Shown in pieces: positions 26,701 through 34,421 of a stretch of 64,000 nucleotides of DNA (position 1 is its first letter; every line of letters begins with the position of its first letter). The notes under the pieces were generated by a model. The model was not told the origin of the DNA. It was given only the letters and a program-made list of their open reading frames with translations, and did not search any database. The DNA lies in NCBI GenBank assembly GCA_013397695.1, contig VYZI01000021.1:4088590-4152589 (forward strand), given 5' to 3'. This DNA is from Centropus unirufus (Eukaryota; Chordata; Aves; Cuculiformes; Centropidae). The position numbers were made by a program, and so were the translations under genes.

Positions 26701-28491
26701 CTGTCCTAAAATCATCTCCCTTACCAACCACTAGGAGTGTTGCTGTTTGAGAACTAACGTATCTATTAATTTCCAAGCAGCGTTGGGTCATCCCAAACGG
26801 AATGTCTGAGTTCTCTCTGTTGGCCTCTGCTGGGCAAAGCAGCTCCTTCCCTATTGTCAGGTACACCAGTATTGACTTCTGCCAAAAGATGATGGGCTTT
26901 TTTTTCCAAAAATTCATCATTAGAGACCATGTACTTTGCCTTCTATAGTATCACATCGTCGAGAAAGTATATACCAAATACTTTCTAAAGAAAGGGTAAG
27001 TACTCTGCAGTACCAAAGACTTTTATATCTCATCTCCATACCAAAATAGTCGAACTAATTATTCTTTTGTGGTCACAAATCAACATGATTACTGCTCCTT
27101 TTGTTCCTGTTAGACCATGCCTCTTTTGTTAAGCCATGTTTTTGCTCAGTTTGGGTAAACACTTGCTGATGCTGCCTGAGACTCATCCTTAAAGATGGAA
27201 GTATTTTCATATGGTATTCCTTCTATTCTTTCCCAGTTCTAAAGTACCTGCCTCCCAAAGTCCTGAGTTCACACACCTGTGCTGCAAGACCTCTGAACAC
27301 ACACTGGAAACAGGGCTTTGGAGAGGAGCTGCAGGAGCTGGAGCACCTCTGCTATGAGAACAAGCTGAGAGAGCTGGGGTTGTTCAGCCTGAAGAAGAGA
27401 AAGCTCCAGGGAGACCTTAGAGCAGCTTCCAATACCTGAAGGGAACCTCCAGGAAAAGGTGGGGAGGCTCTTTTTTCAAGGGCATGGAGTGATAGGATGA
27501 TGGGCCTTGGCTTTAAATTTGAAGGGGGAAGATTTTGATTAAACATTAGGACGAAATTCTTCACTATGAGGGTGGTGAGGGACTGGCACAGGCTGCCCAG
27601 GCATGATCGTGGATGCTCCTTTCCTGGAGGTTTTTAAGGCCAGGTTGGATGGGGCCTTGAGCAATCTGATCCAGTGGGAGGTGTCCCTGCCCATGGCAGG
27701 GCAGTTGGAACTGAATGGGCTTTAACTGGATGGTCCCTTCCAACCCAAACCACTCTGTGATTCTCTGATTTTATCATTCTGAACAGCCTCAACCTCTCAG
27801 AGCTCTGCTCTTGTTTTGTAATAAACTCAAGCCCAGTTTGCAAAACACACAGGAACTGAAGAAATAATCAAGCAAAAGGAGCAGTTCTTGCTACGCGTTC
27901 AATGTTTCACGTGTTTTAAAGTACAGACAAACTGGAAATTTAAAGTACAGACAAACTGGAAATAAGCACCCAGCAAGCAATCTGACTGGAAGGTGTCCCT
28001 GCCCATGGCAGGGGGGGTGGAACTGGATGATATTTAGGGTCCTGTTCCACCAAAACCATTCCCTGATTCACCTGTGAACCAAAGCCGACAGAAACCATCA
28101 GGCTGGTTCTTCTCTGCTCCAGGAGAGGTTTGGACACCCCTAAAACCCGGAGGAGCCACCTGTATTCTTCACAGAAGGGGAAAAAGCCCTGTCTCAGCCT
28201 GCTCTGGGGGTCAGCCCGGATTCCACACACACGCCCCACCTCCCCCCCCAGTGCTGTAACATTGCGAAGCGGAGCTCGTCCGCTCGGACCCGCAAAGTTT
28301 TGCTGCAAAAACCCTGTTGCTTCGGGGCTTTTCTCCATCCCGAGCGGCGGGGGGAGCCCCCGGGGCAGGCGAAGCGACAGGGGCAGCCGCCGGGAGCCGA
28401 GGGACGGGGCAGGGGCCGGCGAGCTGCAGCTCCGAGCGCTCGCCCTCCCCCTCTTACCAGCGGCTGCGCCTCCTCGTCCCGCGGGATCCAT
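2546..28491 (-). CDS. FAM169B: FAM169B-like protein, five 5' coding exons (gene continues off the left edge)
   Basis: The gene is spliced on the minus strand: exons 28491-28458, 14804-14671, 11850-11751, 4416-4331 and 2720-2546. They sum to 529 nt, or 176 codons plus one base, with no stop and with matching phases at all four junctions (1, 0, 1, 0). Key segments are YLVDTLAGDPEVLQVDA (exon 2), CFVPLYRNN (exon 3), WWPVEDVVKT (exon 4) and AKILWRNGEAVGFYSVK (exon 5). These line up in order with FAM169A/FAM169B proteins as I remember them, for example FVPLYGG, WWAIDDIVKT and AKILWKKGEAIGFYSVK in FAM169A. The family's molecular role is not established; the GEAVGFYSVK strand resembles an acetyltransferase-type (GNAT) fold, which is inference. 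The B paralogue is chosen because FAM169B neighbours IGF1R in human. FAM169A is the alternative. The C-terminal exons are not in the window. Confidence 0.85.
2721..4330 (-). other. FAM169B: FAM169B intron 4
   Basis: AT-rich intron bounded by GTAAGG at 4330-4325 and the AG at 2722-2721. The frame at 2774-3199 on the plus strand overlaps nothing conserved and is treated as chance. A short CAGT repeat (four units) sits near 3993-4006. I see no named mobile element. Confidence 0.7.
4331..4416 (-). CDS. FAM169B: FAM169B coding exon 4
   Basis: This 86-bp exon covers residues 91-118, after completing the Val-90 codon split from exon 3 (G|TT). The acceptor is TTTTTGTAG at 4417-4425 and the donor GTAAGG begins at 4330. 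It encodes LAVYLNQCWWPVEDVVKTAD and then PLRDGLIS. The paired tryptophans followed by a VKT motif are the FAM169 family signature here. The exon is too short and stop-bounded to show up as an obvious open frame, and was found by motif and splice-site reading. Confidence 0.88.
4417..11750 (-). other. FAM169B: FAM169B intron 3
   Basis: A 7.3-kb intron between exons 3 and 4. It is AT-rich and holds no CR1 copy that I can recognise. Many short frames are scattered on both strands; only the plus-strand frame near 8885-9196 is listed separately, because it looks somewhat protein-like. Confidence 0.7.
8885..9196 (+). pseudogene. Unrecognised open frame, possible retrocopy remnant
   Basis: A 103-codon frame lies on the plus strand inside intron 3 of the minus-strand FAM169B gene. 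Its composition (many Lys, Ser, His and Asn residues, a single cysteine pair, no low-complexity run) looks more protein-like than neighbouring chance frames. The sequence just upstream, about 8470-8880, is less AT-rich than the intron around it, as a retroposed mRNA might be, but it is interrupted by stops in every frame. I do not recognise the protein. I see no clear poly(A) tail or target-site duplication, so a chance frame is equally possible. Confidence 0.15.
11751..11850 (-). CDS. FAM169B: FAM169B coding exon 3
   Basis: This 100-bp exon covers residues 57-89 plus one base. The acceptor TTTTTTAG ends at 11851 and the donor is G|GTTAGA at 11751/11750. It enters in phase 0 and leaves in phase 1. 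It encodes VKLEDSCVCFVPLYRNNPTC and then KMLLLTDPKDKET. This matches the family pattern of FVPLY followed by a short hydrophobic strand (LALFAPED in FAM169A). The donor is weaker than the others because it has T at +3. Confidence 0.88.
12627..12662 (+). repeat. 36-bp direct repeat, copy 1
   Basis: Starts GCTATGAAACTC and ends ATATATTTAA. It matches 13562-13597 with three mismatches in 36 positions, and the flanking sequence does not align. It could be two remnants of one old interspersed element, or a local duplication. Confidence 0.5.
13562..13597 (+). repeat. 36-bp direct repeat, copy 2
   Basis: Partner of 12627-12662, in the same orientation, sharing the core CAGTCATGTGAT. It lies 935 bp from the first copy within the same intron. 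Confidence 0.5.
14671..14804 (-). CDS. FAM169B: FAM169B coding exon 2
   Basis: This 134-bp exon covers residues 13-56. Its first two bases (GT) complete a Gly codon begun by the G that ends exon 1. The acceptor is GAATTACAG ending at 14805 and the donor is GAG|GTAGTA at 14671/14670. It encodes CLYLVDTLAGDPEVLQVDA, then ETYYEKLVKKSSDAPDVF and LIPGGEE. The other two frames contain stops. The exact phase fit with both neighbours is strong support. Confidence 0.87.
15561..15653 (-). mobile_element. CR1 LINE 3'-end fragment
   Basis: Read on the plus strand it begins CATAGAATCCTAGGATC and continues to GATCATCCAGTCCAAC. This is the reverse complement of the typical bird CR1 3' end (GTTGGACTTGATGATC ... 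GATTCTATG). It is short, about 93 bp, as 5'-truncated CR1 copies usually are. Confidence 0.85.
15801..15834 (+). repeat. 14-bp tandem duplication
   Basis: The unit AATCCTCCATTTTT occurs twice in tandem, followed by a third partial AATCCT. It is probably a slippage product in intron 1 of FAM169B. Confidence 0.7.
24937..25402 (+). mobile_element. CR1 LINE, 3' end, with internal duplication
   Basis: It runs from a CTCTCCTATGAAGACAGGCA segment through GGTTGTTCAGCCTGGAGAAG and a GAGGGTGGTGAAACAATGGC block to CCCTTCCAACCCAAAC and CTATTCTATGATA. All are characteristic of the CR1 3' region and in the expected order. About 0.47 kb is preserved. Unusually, the TTCAGCCTGGAGAAGG segment is duplicated exactly (see 24984-25057). 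The 88-aa to 97-aa frames across it are not functional. Confidence 0.93.
24984..25057 (+). repeat. Perfect 37-bp tandem duplication inside a CR1 copy
   Basis: Copy 1 is 24984-25020 and copy 2 is 25021-25057. Each starts GCTGGGGTTGTTC and ends CCAGAGAGA, with no difference between them. Other CR1 copies here, such as 27313-27770, have this segment only once, so the duplication arose within this copy or in the assembly. Confidence 0.9.
27313..27770 (+). mobile_element. CR1 LINE, 3' end
   Basis: The element runs from GGAGCACCTCTGCTATGAG through AGCTGGGGTTGTTCAGCCTG, GAGGGTGGTGAGGGACTGGC and GGTCCCTTCCAACCCAAACC to a TGTGATTCTCTGAT terminus. It is about 0.46 kb long and less diverged than the copy at 24937. 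It lies in the sense orientation of the plus strand, antisense to FAM169B. Confidence 0.93.
27918..27963 (+). repeat. 24-bp tandem duplication
   Basis: The unit AAAGTACAGACAAACTGGAA followed by ATTT occurs almost twice in tandem just before a CR1 fragment. It may mark the flank of that insertion, or be independent slippage. Confidence 0.7.
27966..28067 (+). mobile_element. CR1 LINE 3'-end fragment
   Basis: A roughly 100-bp piece with AGGTGTCCCTGCCCATGGCA, an expanded G-run, and a degraded end (TTCCACCAAAACCATTCCCT). It matches the terminal part of the CR1 at 27313-27770 in the same orientation. Confidence 0.85.
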
Positions 28492-28664
28492 CCCGGCGGC
28501 GGGAGGCGGGGATGGCGTGGAGGGGCGGCTGGGGACAGCGCGGGACGGGGGAGGCGGGGGCACCCAGCCCGGAGAGCTCTGCGGGGAAGGGAAGGGGGAG
28601 GCGAGGGCTGCCCTCAGCCTCCGGGCGCGGCCTTCAGCAAGTGCCGGCCCAGCCGGGCGCTCGG
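28258..28664. promoter_or_regulatory. CpG island, putative FAM169B promoter and first exon
   Basis: About 400 bp of strongly GC-rich, CpG-dense sequence stands out from AT-rich surroundings. No TATA box is visible. The FAM169B start codon and first donor site lie inside, so on the minus strand this is the likely promoter, 5' UTR and start of intron 1. At its upstream edge (28665) the GC-rich sequence stops abruptly at a CR1 copy. Long frames across it on both strands, up to 207 codons, are products of GC richness and not genes. Confidence 0.8.
28458..28491 (-). CDS. FAM169B: FAM169B coding exon 1 (start codon)
   Basis: The ATG is at 28491-28489 in the strong context GCCGGGATGG (purine at -3, G at +4). 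It encodes MDPAGRGGAAA and ends with the G of a split Gly codon before the donor GTAAGAG at 28457. That phase-1 end exactly fits exon 2, which begins with GT. The same frame is open upstream to 28563, but that codon is GTG and there is no upstream in-frame ATG in that stretch. The extent of the 5' UTR is not visible. Assignment rests on donor, phase and CpG island rather than on protein similarity. Confidence 0.75.
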
Positions 28665-29078
28665 ATTCATAGAATCGTGCAGTAGTTTGGTGGGAAAAAG
28701 ACTTTTGAGATCATCAGGCCCAGCTGTACCCGTCCAGACCTGAACCATAGCCCTAAGATTTCCATGTACCTGTCTTTTAAACCCCTCCAGGTGATTCCAT
28801 CACCTCCCTGCCCAGCCTCTGCCAGATCCCAAGAGCCCTTGCGGTGAAAAAATTTTCCCTAATGTCCAATCTGAACCTTTCCTGGCACAAATTGAGGCCG
28901 TTCCCTCTTGTCCTGTCACCTGGGAGAAGCGACCAGCACGGACCTTGCTGCAACCTCCTTTCAGGTAGTTGCAGGCAGTGATGAGGTCCCTCAGCCTCCT
29001 TTTCCCTAAGCTAAACAGCCCCTGTTCCCTCAGCCACTCCCCATAAAGCTTGTTCTCCAGCCCTTTCACCAGCTTCAT
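28665..29078 (-). mobile_element. CR1 LINE, reverse orientation, abutting the CpG island
   Basis: It begins on the plus strand with ATTCATAGAATCGTGCAGTA and continues through TTTTCCCTAATGTCCAATCT, GAGGCCGTTCCCTCTTGTCC and CTTGTTCTCCAGCCCTTTCA. This is the reverse complement of a CR1 3' region of about 0.41 kb. Its 3' terminus lies about 175 bp upstream of the FAM169B ATG. Confidence 0.93.
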
Positions 29079-29081
29079 GGC

Positions 29082-29195
29082 ATGGTTTGGATGGGAAAGG
29101 ACCTTAAAGCCCATCCAGTTCCACCTCCCTGCCATTGGCAGGGTCACCTTCCACCGGATCAGGTTGCTCAAAGCCTCATCCAACCTCCTGACTTC
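29082..29195 (-). mobile_element. CR1 LINE 3'-end fragment, second copy in tandem
   Basis: ATGGTTTGGATGGGAAAGGA begins a new CR1 3' end directly after the preceding copy. It is followed by the reverse of the CCTGCCAATGGCAGGG stem and of the GGATCAGG segment. It is a separate insertion, since it repeats the 3' terminus. Confidence 0.85.
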
Positions 29196-29369
29196 AAAAC
29201 TCCAAACACAAGTGCCAAATCCTTCATTTAAAAGGCCAAGAATGAGAAACCACAGAGCTAACACCAGTTTCTTTACACTCAGGCGGCAGAGGCAGAAGGT
29301 TTACAAGGGAAAATAAGTACAGAAATGACATTTTACAGAAATTTACAGAAATGGCACATTAGATGTGCC

Positions 29370-29609
29370 AGGGGAGCTTTAGGATGGCTATTAGGAAAAG
29401 GTTCTTCACTCAGAGGGTGGTGGAGCACTGGAAGGGCTCCCCAGGGAAGCAGTCACAGGGCCAAGCCTAACAATATTCAAGAAGCACTTGGACAATGCAC
29501 TCGGACACATGGTGTAAGTTTTGGGGTTGTCCTGTCCAGGGATAGGAGTTGGACTCGATAGCCCTTGTGGGTGCCCTCCAACTCGGGTCATTCTGTCATT
29601 CTTTGATTT
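29370..29609 (+). mobile_element. CR1-type LINE 3' end
   Basis: Contains AGGAAAAGGTTCTTCACTCA, GAGGGTGGTGGAGCACTGGA and a GGAGTTGGACTCGATAGCCC block, ending in CATTCTGTCATTCTTTGATT. The GGACTCGATAG block and the ending differ from the other copies, which suggests another CR1 subfamily. Confidence 0.85.
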
Positions 29610-32600
29610 TAACAGCATTTTTTGGTCATGAGGTGCACTGGTCGCTGTCAGTGTGGAAGAGGCTTTGGGAAAAGCTAGGCGAGCAGCCCAGGTCGTTACT
29701 ACAAACTGTAAAATTGAGGCTCAGAGACTAAAACAAACATGCAGTTGTCAAAATAAGAAAATAGAATCCAGGTGTTGACCCCTGGAAGCCTTCCTACCCC
29801 AAGTGTACAATCGCTTAATCATTTCTTAAATAGCAAACAGAAGTATCAAAGTAAAAGATTTGAAGGGAAAAGTACATGGCAATAAAGGTAGACTTGCACA
29901 GAAACAAACTTACCTTTGCACTTACCATCCTGGAACACCGCTGTGACCTGGAGGCGAGGTTTCAAGACAGTGTCCCGAGTGCCTCACATTATTGTTATGC
30001 ACTCCATTGCCCATCAGCACAGGGACCAGGAACCTCCTAAGCTTGCTCCTCCTTTCAAATGCCTTAAAACTAAATTAGGTTTGTATTTTCTTTCCTCAAG
30101 AGGAGAAAGTGATCAATGGATTTCAGTATAGACTCATGGTCCCTTGAAGCTCAGTACCTTCCACCACTCCTCATGTCACCCTCGACCCAAAGGTTTGGCT
30201 GTGCCATGGTCCAGTGCCAACTTTGATGCAGCGTTGCCATGTGACCTTGCATGAGTTTTTCTGAGAAAATTATTAAGCTGTGAGAAAGCTCACGAGCTAA
30301 GTCCATGAAAGACAAGAAGCTAAACTCATAGGAGAGATGTTGTTGGGCTGACAGCAGTTATCTGGTGAAAGATTAAGGGAAAGGATACAGAAGGAAAGGA
30401 AAGCAGAGAATGGAAAGATGACTTGGTAATGCTGAGGATCAGCTTGCACCAACAAATTGCAGAGACCAACTTTCCCCAGCATATTAGAAACTTCCTGGCC
30501 AGCTAAGACTCATCAGTTTTCTTATCACAAGTGGTAAGCATATCACTGTTTAGCTTAGTAATCTGTTAGTCCTGGCTATCTATTTTGCATATTAGCTGAT
30601 AAATAATTACCTACATTGTGCTCATCCTTCTTGCAGAGTCTCTTTGTGCATGGAGAATGATGCCTGAACAAAAGAAACCCATTGATCGTGAGTTGCATGC
30701 TCTCCTGCTAAAGTACTTTCTCCCTGCATTAAATTAAAATGAACAATTAAAAATAAAATAAAGTCTATCTATTCGCAGCAGTTGGTTCTTGCTAATACTG
30801 CAAGATGACCAGAACTGAAATTATAACATCCACCCAACAGTTTGGCTAGATTTAAATTACATTAAATTAATTAAATTATAACGTCATTTTTTTCCGTTAT
30901 TGCTAAGTACTGGGTATACACCGATGGTATCAATTGTAGAAGATCTAATATAAATAATGCAGTCACAAAAAATATGTAACACTTCCTATCCAAAAAGTGG
31001 ATTTCTGTTACATTTTTCCATTTGCCACTTCTATGGAGTTTGTTATAGAAGAAGCATTGGTCCACGGGGAACAGTGAGCTTTAAACATAAGCGTTTGTCT
31101 CCCCTCTTTTTCTGACATTGCATTCCATCTAAAGACCAGCTTCAGCCTTTCCTGAGGATTATGTATTTTTATTAGGATGGAAAAGAAATATAGTGTTAGA
31201 TCCTGAAATTTCTATTTAAAATCCCATTACAGTTTAATGTTAAATAGCATAACAGCTTGATTTCTCCCTCCTCTCATTAAATGTTGAACAGCTGAGATAA
31301 AAACTGGAATATATTAAATGCTTCCACTTAATAGTTTAAAACATCGGTCAGTGCCTGCCAATAACAAGAAATAAAAAATCGGTATGTAAGTAATCATAAA
31401 AAGGATAAAAATTAAAAGGCTCTTTCTAAATGAAGGGGCACATTCAGCTCTTGTTACCATCAGTACTGAAAAGCTATTCAAGCCGTGTTCTGGCAGTTCT
31501 GCAATGTGGTCAGAATGCATCTGCAGAAAATATAATTTTCTCTTACTCAGCAGTTCGCTTAATTTTTAAGTGTATCAGACAACTGTACAGAAAGATATTC
31601 AAGGTGATAACCAGGGCTTTCATAGTTGAGTTGCTTCCATTTCTTGTTTACCTCAGGCTGAGTGCCATGCCAATCACATTTGTGTATAGCAAGAAGAAAA
31701 ACAACCCGTGTTTAGCTGAGTCAGCTGTGTCTGTGACTTGCCTTCAAATATCGAGGGCTTGGTTTCTTAATTATAGATGGGGAGATAAATATGCACAGAC
31801 CTCAAATATCCAGTGACTTGAGTATCTTTTGTTATGGGCACATCCACACAAGTGCTAAAATTAAAACTATACTCATATTTTCACCAAAAAAAAAATCAAG
31901 AGTACTTTCGACTTCAGCTGAAGAAATGTTAGGGGAAAGAAAAGGGTTCATTTCTGAAAGTAAGTCTCAGTAGAACTTTGACCTAACCAGATGATTTTCT
32001 TATTCTTTTTTGAAGCTGCCATATCCTTTATTTTCTGCTTGTTACGGAAATGTAATATAGATGCAAAACACGTATCACTCCTCCAAGTACACCCCACATG
32101 TAATGCCTGGGAATAGAAGCAATTAATTAAATCAGTGCAAAAATGAATTTCAGTGCACTTCAGCTTCCTGGTTTATTCAGACCATGAGCATTCTTCCCAG
32201 GTTTGCACATGCATATAACAACTCTGGAAGGTTCTCAGAATCTTTACCACCAATTCAGCAAATCTCTCCATATGGAAAGGGACTAAATTAACCATGGAAG
32301 ACAATGTTTAATTGAGGGTCATTAAAAAGTGTCTTGAGGGGTTCTCCCCCCCCCAAAAAATTTAGCAGTTTCTTCATGAAGGATCAGTGAAATAATCTGC
32401 CTTAGTCTATGTTTTTTCTACTCTCTTTTGTCAGTTGGGAACACTTTGAAAACTTATACAACAGTCCAAATAGATAATATNNNNNNNNNNNNNNNNNNNN
32501 NNNNNNNNNNNNNNNNNNNNNNNNNNNNNNNNNNNNNNNNNNNNNNNNNNNNNNNNNNNNNNNNNNNNNNNNNNNTAGATAATATGGAATGTGTGAATCT

Positions 32601-34387
32601 AACAGACTTACATCTACACTATGCAAGAATATCTAATGAAATACCTAACATTTTACTGCATTCCAGCAATACCTTTCATATCTATCTATAAAGCAGCTAT
32701 GATGTCCCAAACAAAACACGTAATTTCTCATGCAGAAGATTAATGAAGCAATTCTAGACCTAAAATCTTGCTTTATTTCTTGCATATGTTGTGTTCATTG
32801 ACCACTGCATACTTAAATATTATCAATTTATAAAAATCTATCAAGATAAGATCCTTCTTTATTTGAGAAAAAAACACACAAATCTGATATAACTATGAGA
32901 ATCCAGGTATGTCTTTGGCCTTCTCAGTATCATAGGATTAGCTTTACCAACTGGTCATACAGAAAAATTAATTGATAAAAATCTCCACTGACATAGGAGA
33001 ATGAAACTTAGAATTTTTGATGCAATCCACTGATGTCAGTCGCAGGTTTTCCCTGATTTAGAGCTGCAGAGAGTTCTATGTTTACTATCTTAGCTGCCTC
33101 TTCAGCCTCGGGTGCCTGCAAAAGTTCGTTTTGCCAGTTGTATTAGTCAGGGGATGAAGAAATGGATGCTGGAATCAGGGTCTTTTTATTTAAAAGATTC
33201 AACAAATTCCTTTCTATCTCAGTACAGGAGGATTTAAATGACAAAACACATCTCATAGCTCCCCACCCCATCCAGCCACCACCAAGAATTCTTTTTTCCC
33301 CATAAGGTCTTACAATTCCCAGCTCTCTTGAGATTATGTAGTGGCTTTCTATTCTTAACATCTTTCTCCCTCTCCCTCTCTCTCACATGCACACACATAC
33401 ACTTCCTACTCAAAACAAGACCCAGCGAAACCCTCTGCCCACATAGTTATAATCCCCAGGAGAACTTTCATATGCTTTTGTTTTGGGCAGTGACAATGTG
33501 CATATGTTTTGATTTCAGGCCCCCTGATGGTTCTCAGGCTTCAGTTTAATGAAGACAGACCAGCTATTAAACTCACTAGTTTCAGCAAGCTATAACCCAG
33601 CTTCCAGAGTTCCTTTGACCTTGCAAGTTGGAGTGAGATTTTTTTAACATGTTGTCTATTTAAGGATATTACTGAGGAAATGTTTTGGTTTGGCAAATAT
33701 AAACATTTTTCTATGGATGTTTGACTTTAAAAGTGTAAGGTGTTTGGAGTCTATAGAGCATAGACTACATATGACTATATATAGACTCTATAGAGATAGA
33801 TATAAGATAAAGATCAGGATTATTAAATTAGATAACTGCTATGAGAAGGAACAGCAAAGTAACCCTCAGGTTTTCTGAGTCAGTATGAAAATGTCTAAGA
33901 ATGGTGAAAATGGACAAATATGTTTTTATGGTTAGGTCATTCCTCATGATTGAAGTGAATTACAACTGTGCTAAAAATAGAATATCCACAGAGATATAAT
34001 AAAATTGATTCAATTAATTTTCTGTTTACTTATCCATAAACAGGTTTCTGATGAAAAATACTGCTGGATGTTTTGCAAGAAGTTGCTTAAAGCCTTTCCT
34101 GTTCTTCTTAAATACTACTGCATGCCTGAAGAAAGGAAAAGAACTTGGGGCAGTCCCAGTCAGTCAGCTGGTCAGTCAGACTTCTATCTTTAATACAGGG
34201 ACATAACAATTTTTGCTTCAAAAGATACATGAATCCTAAATCATCCCTGTTATGTGAATCCAGGCACATTACAGTTTGAAGAAAAAAAAAGGTGCCCAAA
34301 ATTAAGAAGTTTGCCACAGATACCTGAATTATAATTCTATTTGGAACTGAGGGACAACAAGATTTCGTCTTCTGTAGCACAGATTTC
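29610..34387. other. Spacer between divergent FAM169B and PGPEP1L
   Basis: About 4.8 kb between the CR1 cluster and the PGPEP1L start codon. It is AT-rich with an assembly gap at 32481-32575, a CT/CA-rich stretch at 33364-33405 and a 9-bp inverted repeat (GAGTCTATA / TATAGACTC) at 33747-33788. Non-coding 5' exons of PGPEP1L could lie here but cannot be told from sequence alone. No other gene is recognised. Confidence 0.6.
32481..32575. other. Assembly gap (95 N)
   Basis: A run of N replaces sequence here. Both flanks carry TAGATAATAT (32471-32480 and 32576-32585), so the gap probably hides a tandem repeat or is an unresolved overlap. Frames running across it are meaningless. Confidence 0.98.
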
Positions 34388-34421
34388 ATGGATTCAAGCT
34401 CCAGCACTGTGGTTGTAACTG
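34388..34421 (+). CDS. PGPEP1L: PGPEP1L coding exon 1
   Basis: Encodes MDSSSSTVVVT and the first base of Gly-12, ending at the donor G|GTAAGATT. VVVTG is the first beta strand and the beginning of the GFGPF loop of the peptidase fold. A possible acceptor (TTCTGTAG) lies about 15 bases upstream of the ATG, so an upstream non-coding exon may exist. Confidence 0.88.

Larger units (their letters stand above)
14805..28457 (-). other. FAM169B: FAM169B intron 1
   Basis: A 13.7-kb first intron, AT-rich at its 3' end and joining a CpG island at its 5' end. It contains four CR1 pieces (15561-15653, 24937-25402, 27313-27770, 27966-28067), an A/AC-rich simple stretch near 17270-17320 and small tandem duplications at 15801-15834 and 27918-27963. 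I recognise no other exon. Its many short frames are taken as chance. Confidence 0.7.

Noticed and set aside
27940..28563. 207-codon minus-strand frame across the CpG island and CR1 fragment
   Set aside because: It starts at GTG, runs through a clear splice donor at 28457 and into a CR1 fragment. Only 34 bases of it, from the ATG at 28491, are kept as coding.
28130..28743. Three long overlapping plus-strand frames in the CpG island
   Set aside because: Several frames are open at once because GC-rich DNA lacks stop codons. They are Arg/Gly/Pro-rich and extend into a CR1 copy.
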